A stretch of 64,000 nt of DNA from Acanthococcus lagerstroemiae (GCA_031841125.1 CM063106.1:14198001-14262000); one strand, 5' to 3'. Positions 33,070-44,402 are shown, counted from the stretch's first letter. The notes: a model not told the origin generated them from the sequence alone. A program made the numbers and translations.

Positions 33070-33327
33070 GTGACCTGGAATCATAAAATGCGCCTCTGGT
33101 GTCAAAAAATCATTTTTCACATTCTTGACACAATTCTTGTGGAAAAAACTACGCTGTGTCGAATGAAACAAATTGCAGCTTCCTATCTTCATTAGTTTTT
33201 CCACAAATTGCATTTAAAAATTACGTCAGAAGTTCTGTGCGCACCTCTACCACCATCCCATCTTTACACTCATTTATCCTGAAAACATGTTTTCGCGCGA
33301 GAGGCATATTTCATGATTCCAGGTCAC
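33070..33327. mobile_element. MITE with about 28-bp terminal inverted repeats
   Basis: GTGACCTGGAATCATAAAAT at 33070 is mirrored by ATTTCATGATTCCAGGTCAC ending at 33327, with similarity to CGCCTCT / AGAGGC further in. 258 bp, noncoding. It lies in the retrotransposon just before its RT domain, together with about 300 bp of extra sequence to its left (32770-33069). Confidence 0.75.
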
Positions 33328-34825
33328 CAATAGTAAATAATGGAGATGAAGAGATAAGAATGGAGAAGGAAGAAGATGTGGAAGAAGATGAGAGAGGAGA
33401 CTCAAGAGGTGAGTAGACAAAGCATTAAGAGATTTGAAGAAAGGGAAAGCTTTGGAAGTGGATGAGATACCAGCTGAATTATTACAAAACTTAAGAGAAT
33501 ATGTACTTGATAAATTGGGCAAATTAGTATATTTATGATTAAGCGGAAATGCCAGAGACCATTAGTCTTCTTTCGCATGCGTCAAAAATATCAACTAGAA
33601 TAATTTATAGGAGAATTGAGAACAGAATAGATGCAGAACTAGGAGATGATTAGTTTGGATTTAGAAAAATTAGAGGTACTAGAGAAGCAGCATTAGCTTT
33701 GAGATTAATTGTAGATGGGAAACTCAAAAAGGGGCAGGATACGTACATGGCATCGTTGATATTGAAAAAGATTTTGATAATGTTAAATAGGATAAAATGT
33801 TTGATATTCTGAAAAAGATAAGAATAAAATTTAAAGAAAGGCAAGTTATTTTAAACCTATATAAAGGACAGAAAGCTACATTAAGAATAGGAGAGAAAGG
33901 GAAGGCTAATGTAGAGAAAGACGTAAGGCAGGGGTACTCCTTATCCCCAGTATTATTTAATTTGTACTAGAAATGAAAGAAAAATTTGAAGCAGATATAA
34001 CTATACATGGGGAGTGAGTAAATATGCTCAGGTTGTCTTATTAGCTGAAAGAAGTACTAATTTGAGAAACAGTTTAAATTGAATGGAGATTTTGAGTAAA
34101 GAATATCGTATGAAAACAAATAATAATAAAACGAAAGTGTGGTATATAATCGATGTGAACATGATAGCTTAAATAAAAAATTGGTCAGAAAAAAATTGAG
34201 GAAGTAAGCCAATCTTGCTATTTAGGAAGTAAAATAACAAAGGGTAGAAGGAGTAAAAGGGATATTAGTATTAGAATAGCACAAGCCAAATTAGCATTTT
34301 GTCGGAAAAGTAATCCTTTCGAATCAAAAATAATTCTGGAAATCAAGAAATTATTCTTGAAAACTTTTTGGAGTGTAGCCTTATATATTTAGATGTGAAT
34401 CTTAGACCCTAGGAAAATCAGAGAAGAGAAAGATCGAAGTGTTTGAGATGTGGTGCTATATGTGAATAGGTTGTATCAAATGGACGAATAAGGTAAGAAA
34501 TGAGGTAGTATTTAACAGAGTAGGAGGTAAAATGGATATTTGAATTGTCTGAAGAGAAGGAGAGGTAAGCTAATAGGGCATAATTTAGGCAACCAGGAAT
34601 AATATCACTGCTGCTAGAAGGACGAGTGGAAGGAAAAAATTGGGTAGGTCGGCAAAGATTTTTGTATGTTCAGCAGATAATCAAGGATGTCAAATGTAAG
34701 TGTTACCTATTACGAAATGAAAGAACTTGCGCAAGATATGGGGTAATGGGGAACTGCATTAGACCGGTGGTAAGACTGATAACCTTATCATAAATTTGGT
34801 TCACTGACGACCCCCTTAATTATTA

Positions 34826-34886
34826 GGATCTTGAATAAGTCTGGAAGAGTCTTGAAGAGTCTTGCACGAGTCTTGAGCAGTCAACA
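34826..34886 (-). repeat. 10-11-nt array, clearest example
   Basis: On the minus strand: CAAGACTCGTG, CAAGACTCTT, CAAGACTCTTC, CAGACTTATT, CAAGATCC. The unit spacing alternates 11, 10, 11, 10, mean 10.5. Confidence 0.75.
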
Positions 34887-35495
34887 GCAATTACCGAATT
34901 TGATATTTTGTAATTGTAAGGCCTTATGTGAAAAAATATATGTCAGAGAACTTGTTTTTGAGTTTTTGGTAGAATCTGATAGAGCACAAATGTACCTGCA
35001 TCTCAAAAAATAAATAAATGAAAATAAGTCTCCAGCTTCAATACAGACTGAAACAAAAACACCTCAAGTTTGAGGATGTGAAATCTTGATTTTGAGAAAA
35101 GTGCACTTAAAATAGTAAAACAAGAAAAATATCGATGTCTCGGCGTCTACTGCGCCAATCCGTCTCAAATTTTGCTATATCTTGCGAACATGTACCAAAC
35201 ATCTTACGATGTTCATTCATATTATGCAGTCGATGCATATACGTAAACAACTTTGAAAATGACAGTTCCTATGAAGTACAAGTTAAGGGTTAGTTCTGAA
35301 AAACAGATAAGTCCAAAAACAAAGGTCTGCAAGCTGTCTTCAGTTCATACATTCGAAAACAATGGACTCATCGGTGACGCGATAATAATTATTATGCGCT
35401 GCTGTCGTGATAATGCGCGCACAAACGTAAACAAGATAGATGCGACTTATGGTACCTTTTCCGAACACCAGCCTGTAGATCGTAATTCTTTTGTA

Positions 35496-35713
35496 AACTT
35501 GAAATATCATGTCTTAGACGACTACTTTCTACTGTACACTGCGGTCAGACGTGTCTAGAAGCAGTTTCTGCTGAAATCCGGAAAATGAAATCTCCGACTT
35601 GAAAACATATTTTGAGCTGTAGGGCGAAATTCACTTTTCCGACATGTGGTACCTTTTCACAGATCACCTTACAATTGGTTAAATTACGTGTAATCCTTCT
35701 CTCCTTCCCAAGG
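35496..35713 (+). repeat. Dispersed repeat, copy 2 (pair with 21346-21561)
   Basis: Same order of blocks as copy 1, including CTACTGTACACTGCGGTC and AGGGCGAAATTCACTTTTCC. It ends at CCTTCTCTCCTTCCCAA just before the reverse transcriptase relic. Confidence 0.8.
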
Positions 35714-35769
35714 GTTGCTCTGGAATACGCCTGACGCTCTATTAATTGTGCAGGGTATAGCCACGAGAA

Positions 35770-36535
35770 ACATGAAAACCAGTTAAGTGCTTTTATCTTC
35801 GTTTTTGGGTCGTGGCGACGGGGGAACGGATGTCTCCCACTTATCATTTTTGTTTTCGAGCGATTTATTTCCAGGCTGTATTCCTTACCTGCGGTTTCCA
35901 ACATTTGCAGTAGTTGCTTCATTTCTCCCACATCTGCCGCTATCAGCGTTGTATCGTCCGCATGTCTCGGATTAGTCAACCTCCGTCCTCCGACAGTGAT
36001 TCCACTTTTCCAGGCTGTGTCAAGAGTCCTCTCCTTCTATGGTTTTCCTCATGATGTATTCGCGGAATATGTTGAACAGCAGAGGTGGGAGAATGTGTCG
36101 TACTCCTCGTCCAGCATTCCCATTACCTTTCGTACCATTGCTGTTCCACCTTCATAGAGCCTCTTGATTCAAAATATCAAATGCTTTGGTGCTCCTATTC
36201 CTATCTCAATCAGGATTTCCCAGAGCTTGTCCCATTACACACAATCGAAGGCTTTTTTAAAGTCTGTAAGTATAAAACCATCGCTAGTGCCGCGTCCTTT
36301 TACAAATCTATTGTTTTGGAATTTGATCGGCCATTATGGCATACAATCTGTCATACATTAACAGTACTTTACTTGCGTGTGAGATTAAGAAGATGGTTCT
36401 ATAGTCCTCACATTTCTCTGTGGCTCCTTGCTTATGAACTGGATGATAACTGGTTTGCCCAGTTCCGTGGGCCATTCTGTTGTCTTCCATTTTTCTATGC
36501 AGACAATAGTCAATTATATATTTGTGGTATCTGAT
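35770..36535 (-). mobile_element. Non-LTR reverse transcriptase relic
   Basis: Reading minus: EKCEDYRTIFLISHASKVLL (RT start), then GFILTDFKKAFDC-like sequence with the motif A aspartate, MVRKVMGMLDEEYDT, LLFNIFREYI after a frameshift, then RHADDTTLIAADVGEMKQLL with the ADD catalytic box (35920-35970) and EYSLEINRSKTKMI. It is a different lineage from the 28-kb family. Frameshifts and stops break it. The 105-144 codon plus frames over this region are shadows. Confidence 0.85.
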
Positions 36536-36851
36536 TGGCCAGTGGAGCTGGAGGGGGAAAATCCTGGGGTTTGAATATTATAAGGATAGAGAAGAGTCCA
36601 AAAGTGGCATTCTTTTTCTTAGTAAAACTTGGTGCTCCGAGTTCTAAATTCCATGTCCCCTCTCAGTAGGCCTTGATAATAAATGAGAGGAGTTATTTGA
36701 ACCCCCACTTTACGCCGTATAAATTGTGAGTAGTTGTGTAAATTTCACGCAGAACACTATCGTGCTAGTGTTTGTTCTCTGTAACACTTGGTTAGCAAGA
36801 ATAAAAAACTGATTTTGTGCTTGTATTCAGCTTTGTGAGGGCTTGGCGACC
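36536..36851 (+). mobile_element. LTR-retrotransposon-like relic (candidate solo LTR plus primer site)
   Basis: TATAAATT at 36718-36725, AATAAA at 36800-36805, then a G/T-rich stretch and GGGCTTGGCGACC, where TGGCGACC (36844-36851) matches the start of the tRNA-Arg-type primer-binding site used by several insect LTR elements. The layout TATA, polyadenylation signal, primer site is that of an LTR followed by internal sequence. A left boundary near TGTGGTATCTG is a guess, and no second LTR or gag/pol frames were found. Confidence 0.4.
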
Positions 36852-36942
36852 TGCTGAATTTATGGAAACTCTCAGTAGGTGGATTGGTTCAGCCATCCAT
36901 CTCGCTGCACTAAAATTTTGCTTCCCCCATTTTCTCACCTAT

Positions 36943-37097
36943 TTACTTTTTTCTTCACTTCCTTCCTTCCTTCTTTCCTTTCTTCCCTCCTCCCTCCCTC
37001 CCTATCTCCCTTCCTTCCTTCCTTCTTTCCTTTCTTCCCCCCTACCTCCCTCCCTTCATTCCTTCCTTCCTTTCTTCTTTCTTTCTTTCTTTCTTCT
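36943..37097 (+). repeat. Polypyrimidine microsatellite (CCTT/CTTT/CCTC)n
   Basis: About 155 bases almost purely C and T, made of CTTC, CCTC and CTTT units in two similar blocks (36958-37010 and 37010-37060). Open frames across it are low-complexity Pro/Ser/Phe/Leu artefacts. Confidence 0.95.
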
Positions 37098-38635
37098 GAA
37101 TTACTAGACTAATCAGTCTGCACTGCTAATACCAAGGATCCAAATTTACGAGTTGAGCTTGAAGTGCTCACCGGCGAGGCATCGCACTTTCAGGATCATA
37201 TTCGAAGGTCGAAGTTCAAGTCAGAATTTCTCCGTTTTGTTGTGAGAAAATCTGGCTGGCGGGCATTAAATTCTCTGTACTCGTTGTTCCCAATTATTTT
37301 TAACTGCGATTTGAATATTAAAAGTGAGAAATGAAATGGATAAAAAACGTTGCATTGTTTTTATTTAAAACGCTCGCAATAATAAAACGATGTATAATAC
37401 ACGCGGCTCTCGAGATGAGTAAGTACATACACACCAGCAGATAGATATAATTTATCGATAAAATGGAGGCAGGCTAAGTTAGACGGGCGCGGGTTTGAAT
37501 GAGATGTTTGCACGCTATTTTTGTTAATTAGAGTTTCACTTTTTATTCGCCCGGCAGAGGTGTATTAATGTGGGCGGCTTCGATATTCAGAATAGGCGCG
37601 AAATCACTATTTGGACGCCGTATGCACTTTCGATGAAAGCAAAAATTCGACAGAAGGACGTTGCGGGTGTATTGAGCCCCCGGTTCTTTTCGATTCAGGT
37701 CACTCGGATTGGTGTGTAGAGGCGTATAGGCCTTTATTAAGTTTTTCCCAGACAACCGGATGATCTCACCCGGTGTATACGAAACACATGGATCTTTGAT
37801 CGGCCTCTGGAGTTTTCTAAAACTGACTGGTAAAGCAAGGCGTTAGATATGTCTGATCATGAATGACCTTCAGTTGATCACGTGTTTCTGAGGAAGGAAC
37901 CTAGAATGAATGCTCAATTTTTGTTACTTTACTCCCTTCAGTAAACTGATTTTGCAATATTCATTTTATAAAAGAAATGTAGAAACTGCCGGAAGAGCTT
38001 ATACGAAATAGTCGCGAGAATTTGACGATTCGAGAACTGGAATTGTTTTTCTAAGTGCCATGCAAAACTGCCCAAAGTGGAAATATTTTGAAGGCTTATC
38101 AGTGGTATACGGTACTATGGAGGGGGAGAACTGAGCTGATGACGATTTAGGATTTGCAATGAAACGTCAGGAGCGTTGTGTTCCACATACACCCACACTA
38201 ACAAACATATGCAAACACTTTGAGGCTTCAACATCGGATTTTCCTATTGTTTTACAGGGGAAGCAAACATCAGTCTCGTTTTTCAAACATGCCACAGATC
38301 ATTTTGTTCTGACAATCATCTTAATTTGTGGTCTAATGTGGATTATTCATTTAAGAAAGCAGCTGTCCTCGATTAACTCTGAGTTTATGGAAGTCGTAAA
38401 AGTACCAAACGTGCTTGTATGTTTCTTATGTAAGTCAGCTATCGAAAATAAGCTCACTGTATTTCGCCACTTCGATTCCGTAAAGATTTTTGAACAATTT
38501 TTTTCGCCATAATTATAATATTAATCATAATACCGATAATGATTTCTTATTTGTTGGAGTGGAACAACAATTCTTTTGTAATTTTGATGTTGCCCGATAC
38601 TAGAAAGCTTACCGTGTGAGAATTCATCAAAAAAT
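37098..38635. other. Noncoding stretch, nothing recognised
   Basis: A 117-codon plus frame at 38159-38512 has one hydrophobic segment (VLTIILICGLMWII) but no recognised domain or splice context. I do not call it. Confidence 0.4.
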
Positions 38636-38880
38636 AATTGAAGACCTAAATCCAAAAACCACCCATGTCATTTTTGAAATTTCGACTTGGCCGCCAGATA
38701 GCGCTATACCAGCGACTACTCGCCTCTAACACTTCTGTGCACAAAGTATTCAGGCAACATCTGTTTATTCATCCGCAGCATTCATCCAGCAGAACAGCAG
38801 CACATTACGTTGCTGTTTGATGACAAAAAGTCAAAATTTTAAATATGACATGGGTGATTTTTGGATTTAGGTCTTCAATT
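38636..38880. mobile_element. MITE with about 50-bp terminal inverted repeats
   Basis: AATTGAAGACCTAAATCCAA at 38636 is mirrored by TTGGATTTAGGTCTTCAATT ending at 38880, and the match continues through ACCACCCATGTCATTTTTGAAATTT on both sides with few changes. 245 bp, noncoding. The target duplication is ambiguous because both flanks are A/T-rich. Confidence 0.9.
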
Positions 38881-39284
38881 TTAAAATGGCGGTTTTGTCC
38901 GAAAAAGTGAAAGTTTATGATGATTTAAATACTGTCAATAAAACCCTTTCAGCTTTAGTTGAAAATCATTGGGATTCTTCCAGACTTAATTTTAAGACCG
39001 TTCGATGACTTTCCTCCACACTCGTTTAAGGTTGTTCCCGGCGCCGAATTCAAAAGAGGTGCGCTTCGAGGTCAAGTCATTCCTGAGCCCCACCCCCCAA
39101 ACATAATTGTTCCGAAGAAAACAAGTCAGTAAAGTTCTACATTTATCTCTTTCTTCTGATTTCGTCTTCATCTCCCCCTTCTTTTCTTCTTTTTTTTTAA
39201 ACTCTATCCAGTCAGGTACCCAAGGCTAACGGCTCTTTTAGCCCCTTGTGAAAATCCATCACTGACTGTTTCGACGTCATTGAG

Positions 39285-39440
39285 ATTTTCTAATACTTTT
39301 CTACCCTCTTACGACTCTCTAAAAAAACTCTGATTTCATTCAGACTCGCTAATAACTCGAACGACTGCCTCTGATCTCTTTAAGAGTATCTTAGATACCT
39401 ATACCAAAACTGCCGAATGTGTTTTAATCTTTGTCGGATG
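39285..39440 (+). repeat. Degenerate 10-11-nt array (AAGACTCATTN type)
   Basis: TTACGACTCTCTA, ACTCTGATTTC, ATTCAGACTCGC, TAATAACTCGAACGACTGCC and similar units at about 10-12 nt. Confidence 0.5.
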
Positions 39441-39929
39441 TATTTAAGACATTTGATGCCGTTTTTAAATTCCAGTTTTTGGAATAATATGAGTAAATTT
39501 AACTTGGAACTTTAATTTTTTGGTATGTGACAGTTTAACAACATAATAATACTTCGTAACAATTTTAGATATCCGCTCCTCATTAATGATCGGTAGTTGA
39601 ATAACTAACTGATCCTGTGAAATGTTGATACCGATTCCAAAAACTGAAATAAGCATTTCACTTGCACCTGGAGACGAATACAGATTCTCCCACATTTTTT
39701 CAGAACTACATATCTTGGGGCTCTTTTGCATAGGCGTCAAAGAAGGGGGGCTTGCTCCTCCCAATCGTCTGAAAGCTTCTCAAAAAAGTGAAAAATTATA
39801 TCAACGAAAGAATTTTCCACATTTCCTTGACACTTATCACCCCCCCCCCTCCTCCCCCGCCATAATGAGTCCTCCAACGCCAGGTCGACTAATTGCGCAT
39901 ATGAGATTGTGTAGAGTTGTTAAAGGCTA

Positions 39930-40078
39930 CTTTAGGCCTGATTGAGACGTTCTGAGATTCTCTAACTCCAAGTGTCGTTGAAAACAGTATGACTCTTCAA
40001 GACTTCTTTAAGGGTAGTAAGACTCTTCTAATTCTATTTCAGACCAGCTTAAGGTTCCGCAAGAATCGTCTGAGTATA
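39930..40078 (+). repeat. Degenerate 10-11-nt array (AAGACTCTTCN type)
   Basis: TGACTCTTCA, AGACTTCTTTA, AGGGTAGTA, AGACTCTTCTA, ATTCTATTTC, AGACCAGCTTA, AGGTTCCGCA recur every 10-11 nt, ending at the next MITE. Confidence 0.6.
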
Positions 40079-40079
40079 A

Positions 40080-40328
40080 TGGACGATATTCAGCAAGAGG
40101 GAACCAACTAGCAAAATCCATTTTTTGAGAACACGTGATTCGAATTTCAAGCGCCACGTAGAAACTATATGACAGCGTTTACTGATAAGCTTTTTTCAAC
40201 GTGAGTACACATTTTGGAATCGGGGGCCCAATTTTGAAAAATTCTACGTCTTACGCTCTTTCCAACGATACTAATAACTCATTTTGTTTACAAATGTTAG
40301 TTGGTTCCCCCTTGCTGAATAACGTCCA
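40080..40328 (+). mobile_element. Three-copy MITE, copy 1
   Basis: TGGACGATATTCAGCAAGAG at the left and CTTGCTGAATAACGTCCA at the right form inverted repeats of about 30 bp including GGGAACCAACTA. Interior blocks GAGAACACGTGATTCGAAT, GCGTTTACTGATAAGCTTTT and AACGATACTAATAACTCATT are shared with 41643-41894 (inverted) and 60197-60450. Confidence 0.9.
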
Positions 40329-40364
40329 CATGATCTTGAAAGTCCCAAAAAAGTCTGTAAATCG

Positions 40365-40480
40365 AGTCTTAAGAATATTTTAGAGAGTTTGAAGTGTCTT
40401 TAATATCTCTAGAACAGTTTTGAAGATTCTAAAACTTATCTATCTAGAAAAGTCTTGAAGAGTTGTGTTAATCTAAAGAG
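40365..40480. repeat. Degenerate 10-11-nt array
   Basis: Units such as GTCTTAAGAATATTTTAGAG, GTTTGAAGTGTC and AAAGTCTTGAAGAGTTGTG repeat loosely; same family as 34826. Confidence 0.4.
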
Positions 40481-40909
40481 GCCTCTAGCCTTGAACTAAC
40501 TTACAGGATTTTAAACATGTCTACATATATAATTCTTGAAACAATCATACAGGGTCTTAAAGTAACCCCAATGTGTTTTAAGAAGTCATTAGAAATAAAG
40601 AGTTTCTAAGAAATCTCGAATGAAACAACTTACCACCTTTGGCGGTGATCATGAAGTGGCAGAGAGGGTAATGTCTCCTGGAATACCCCAATCAGTTCAA
40701 ATTCTTCTATACTAAATACCAGTAGTATAACGGTGGCATACAGGGGCAAGGAGTATGAAGTATGATTTGTACTTCATCTCCATCTCCAATTTCAGTAACA
40801 ATAAACTTTATTTTCTCTTTGACTTGACGAAAAAATGTTGAGATAATATCACGAACAATTTCTTACTCCCCACGTCTTCCTGAAAAACTACAGTTCGCTA
40901 CTTCTGCGT

Positions 40910-41040
40910 CTTACAAGATCTTGAACAAGTCTGAAAAACTGAAAAAATCCTAAAAAGTGTAAACTGATGGAATTATGTTAAAGAAGTCTTGAAGCATATT
41001 GAAGCGAAACATTTCTGGACTAGTATTAAAGTTTCGGAAT
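40910..41040 (-). repeat. Degenerate 10-11-nt array
   Basis: On the plus strand ATCTTGAACAAGTCTGAAAA, then GAAGTCTTGAAGCATATTGA; the minus strand gives the AAGACTTNTTN type. Confidence 0.4.
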
Positions 41041-41642
41041 CTTGTCGTATTTAGAATATGGCTACGAGGGTCCTAAAGAATTAATCTTACACAAGTTTAG
41101 AAAAGTATTAATTTTTTTAATTTTTCATCAAATCTGGACGATGCTTACACATCTTCATATCTTCGCAAACTTGCCTAAGTTTCTGCTAATATTTTTTGAA
41201 GAAAATTTGCATAGTGTTCGAGCTCTACTTTAGAACTGCTAATTTCTACTTTATATTAATTATGCAGCGAAACTGCGTCTTAGAATTACCACTATTAGTG
41301 TCTTTATGAAACGGTAGTGCCGGGCGCATTAACGTAATCAGATGTGTATCCAGTAGGGGTGGTCCAGGCCTCGCCAAAATTTCAAGAAAAACGTACACCT
41401 CTGTATACAGCAGAGGGGACCGTTTACTTTCTCTGTACTACCAGCCCAATTACAGTTCGCATGATTTACTAGAGCCCCCCCCCCCCCCAAAGAAAAAAAA
41501 TACCAGATCCGTGTTTAGAAATTGACGCCTTAGAGCAAAATAATGCTATCTACATTTTTTGGGAGAAATGAGTTATTGGTATTATTGGAAAGGAGATTTC
41601 ACGCTCTATCATGTGCAACACTGCATCTTGATGCTGGCAAAA

Positions 41643-41894
41643 TGGACGATGTTAAGCACAAGAGAACTAACCAACATTTGTAAACAAAATAAGTTATTAG
41701 TATCGTTGAAAAGAGCGTAAAAAGTAGAATTTTTCGAAATTTGGCCCCCGATTCAAAAATGCGTACTCACGTTGAAAAAAAGCTTATCAGTAAACGCTAT
41801 GTCATATAGTTTCTATATGGCTCTTGAAATTCGAATCACCTGTTCTCAAAAAACAGATTTCGCTGGTTGGTTCCCTTACGCTTAACAGCGTCTA
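41643..41894 (-). mobile_element. Three-copy MITE, copy 2 (inverted)
   Basis: Same family as 40080-40328, opposite orientation: TGGACGATGTTAAGCACAAG at the left, CTTAACAGCGTCTA at the right, with AGCTTATCAGTAAACGCT inside. Confidence 0.88.
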
Positions 41895-43739
41895 TATCAA
41901 CTTTAAGTGAGCATGAAGTCCCGATTTCGTTCGTAACACAGCAGTGATAGGCTATTGAAAACTTCTCTCTCTTCTGCCAATTTCAATAAACTGCAGATTG
42001 CACTATTTTGCTCTAAGGTGTCGAAATGAGCTTATATACCTGTTCAAGCTATTCATATATGAAGATGCAATAAAGAAAATCTTTTTTTCGGACTAAACAC
42101 TGCGCAGAAAAAATATTTTTTTCGCCTTACTTGGCAATGCGCTGACGTACTCATAACTTTTATTATCTTCCTTATCTTTTTTATGGTTAAGAGTGAATAG
42201 CAAAAACCATATAACCATGACAGTGCTCGTGAGATACGTGAATTTTGAGATTAAACTGTAAATCTCTTCGTGATTTCAACTAACCCGTTGCTGTGTTCTG
42301 GGTAGAAATTGCTCGAAGTGAAAAACTAGTTTAGAGTATGCACGCTGTTCCTAGACCTGTAAATCTAGACACCATGCATTCAGGCTCGAACCGCTCTTAT
42401 CGCTTGTGAAAATGGGAGCTTAGTATGTGTGTGAATGTCAAAAGACGAGACGAACAGTTCCTTGTAATTACATATTTACAATTTATATAAATAATGTTTC
42501 TCAAACTTACGCATTCGTCTCGTGTTTTCATTCTCTCGGCGAATCAGCTCGAGAAGATTCCCTCAAATTCGTACATCAAGCGGACTGTTGTTTATTTATT
42601 ACATGTCTTTTCGGTGGCACGTGTTGTGCACCCGAGCCAGTATTTTACTGGGCAGTCAGGCAGCCACTCCGTTTGTCCCAGCAACCGTCTTTCGAAATTG
42701 GGTGTGAATATGATTATTCGATCGCTGCATCGTTTCGCTTCGGGTAATTTATTCCGAAGAATCTACATTGCAGCCTTCATCTTCCTGTCACAAAAAAATA
42801 GGAAGCACTAATACAGCGCGGCAATCCTTCAGACAAGCTGAAGCTGATTAGCATTCATTGTTGAGAATGAAGGAAATATCCGTCCGGTCGTAACAACCGA
42901 AATGTTTATGTTCCATGTTCAGTCGACTGTCGAGGGTCGGTCCTAGGTACTTCGGTCGCTTTCAAAAAAGTCAAACAGACGGGCTGCTGTGTCAAATCTT
43001 CGAAATGTTTGTCCAGCTGAACAGCAGTACTTTCGATTTTCAAAATCAATCTTTCTTCATTGTGATCACTGAGCTAAGCCATTTTCTAATTAAGGATGTT
43101 GGGAATATCGTATTACCTTGTGCTGGCGGGAGTGATCGTAAAGGGTTCGTCCAAACTTTCATCGTTTCATCTGCTTTTGGTGTAATACTTTCTGCACCCT
43201 ATGTGAACGAATCCATTACCGTCCATGTGCAGACGAAGATAAATGATTTTATCAATATATGCAATACACGTTTCCGGGCGATTCATTATGGAATAGCCGG
43301 CCACCCCATCGTTTAATGCTGCTAAAAGGACGTGAGCCTGTTTATCATTTTATGTCGCACTAGCGTGCCCTCTCTGTGAAAGCTGCTATCAGTGGCCATT
43401 CCAGGAAGCAATCCTGGACGGAACAATTCAGAATGTGTTAGAATTTGATAAATCTTACCCCCTCATCCTCCCTTCTAGCGCATGGATCATTTTTTTGCAT
43501 TCGCAATGGTAACTGGCTGATTGTATAAATGAGAGAAATAGTTGAGTTTCGAAGGATTTGTGCCCTGCTGGTTATTTTCTGACGTTGAAAATGAAAATAC
43601 CTTTCGAAATGTGCTGTCAAATTTCTCACATCAACTGATTCTCTACTAAGAAGCAATTTAAGGAGAATTTTCAGCGTTCGTCACAGTATCAGCATCCATT
43701 TTTTCCCTGGAGGAGGTAGAGGGAGCAGTCCTTGAAATT
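41895..43739. other. Noncoding stretch, nothing firm recognised
   Basis: Overlapping open frames at 42427-42811 and a 133-codon frame at 42915-43316 carry no recognised motif, and no splice sites single one out. Part of 42500-42760 is CpG-richer. A retroelement or gene remnant is possible. Confidence 0.35.
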
Positions 43740-43759
43740 AGCTAAGCCTCTTTAACCTT

Positions 43760-43960
43760 CAGTTCTCATATCAGAATTTCGTAGGCTCTCTTAGGCTTAT
43801 TCAAAATTTTTCAAAGATTTTGTAAACTTGTTTAGAACTTGGTAGAACTGTTCAAAATTTGATTACAACTCTACTTTTGATTACGGTCTTTCAAGACATG
43901 ATAGAAAGTTTTTAAAGTTCTGGAAGACTTTTATAAAACTCCTCAAAAAAACCAAAAAAT
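43760..43960 (+). repeat. Degenerate 10-11-nt array
   Basis: Phrases TTCAAAATTTTTCAAAGATTTTG, AACTTGTTTAGAACTTGGTAG, AACTGTTCAAAATTTGATTAC and AACTCTACTT recur at 10-12 nt. Confidence 0.5.
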
Positions 43961-44084
43961 CTACTCGTACACTACATGCAGATACATCGGTCCCTGGATA
44001 TGTCATGGCTACTAAACACGTTCACGCATGCAGTTAGTGACGTCATTGTAATGACATTTTGAGTGTTAGTTGTCCACTCTTGGG

Positions 44085-44240
44085 ATTGTCCGGTATTATT
44101 CGTGTCTGTTCGTCGAACTGTGGTAGAACGAATGACCGCGTGAAGAGGAATACGCAATTACGTCACGATAGTAACGGGTTTTTTTTTTCGGAATTTTTCT
44201 CTTTCATGTGGCGAGCCATTAGACATATCCATGTCAAAAA
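44085..44240 (+). repeat. Dispersed repeat, copy 2 (pair with 13688-13836)
   Basis: Carries GAATGACCGCGTGAAGAGGAA, TACGCAATTACGTCACGATA, GTGGCGAGCCATTAGACATA and CATGTCAAA in the same order as the first copy. TATTATTCGTGTCTGTTCG upstream resembles the minisatellite units of 13591-13687. Confidence 0.7.
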
Positions 44241-44402
44241 AAAAGACTCTTATTTGGGCATAATACGTTTGCGCAAATGACCTAAAAAGTTGCTCTTTGC
44301 TTGCGCATATAATTTTAGGTGGATTATTTCCAAAAACTAAGAATATTAAGGTAGCTTTAAGAAAATCATAGTAAAAATGTTACATATTCACGATGTCTAC
44401 CG

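Larger units (their letters stand above)
31925..34800 (+). mobile_element. Non-LTR retrotransposon, long degenerate copy with nested insertions
   Basis: In order on the plus strand: KIRKGILKSAKEKLGKSKGE and following (region between endonuclease and RT); EGEPIYAAEGNVKRWAEYVE (32690-32764); LKKGKALEVDEIPAELLQNL (33430-33500, RT start); GIVDIEKDFDNV (RT motif A); KDVRQGYSLSPVLFNLY (RT motif B). Where ADD should lie, NMLRLSY replaces the intact MFRFADD of the 28-kb copy, a deletion of about 13 nt. The tail has IGHNLGNQE, ELAQDMG and a 3' end near 34795. It is interrupted by a hAT-like MITE (32325-32616) and by 32770-33327, which contains another inverted-repeat element. Many stops; dead. Confidence 0.85.

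Noticed and set aside
36085..36534. 149-codon plus-strand ORF
   Set aside because: Antisense to the reverse transcriptase relic at 35770-36535.
36817..37112. Open frames of 96 and 77 codons
   Set aside because: They translate a pyrimidine microsatellite (Pro/Ser/Phe/Leu runs).
42915..43316. 133-codon ORF as a gene
   Set aside because: No recognised motif, no convincing splice sites and ordinary base composition; possibly antisense to an unknown broken element.
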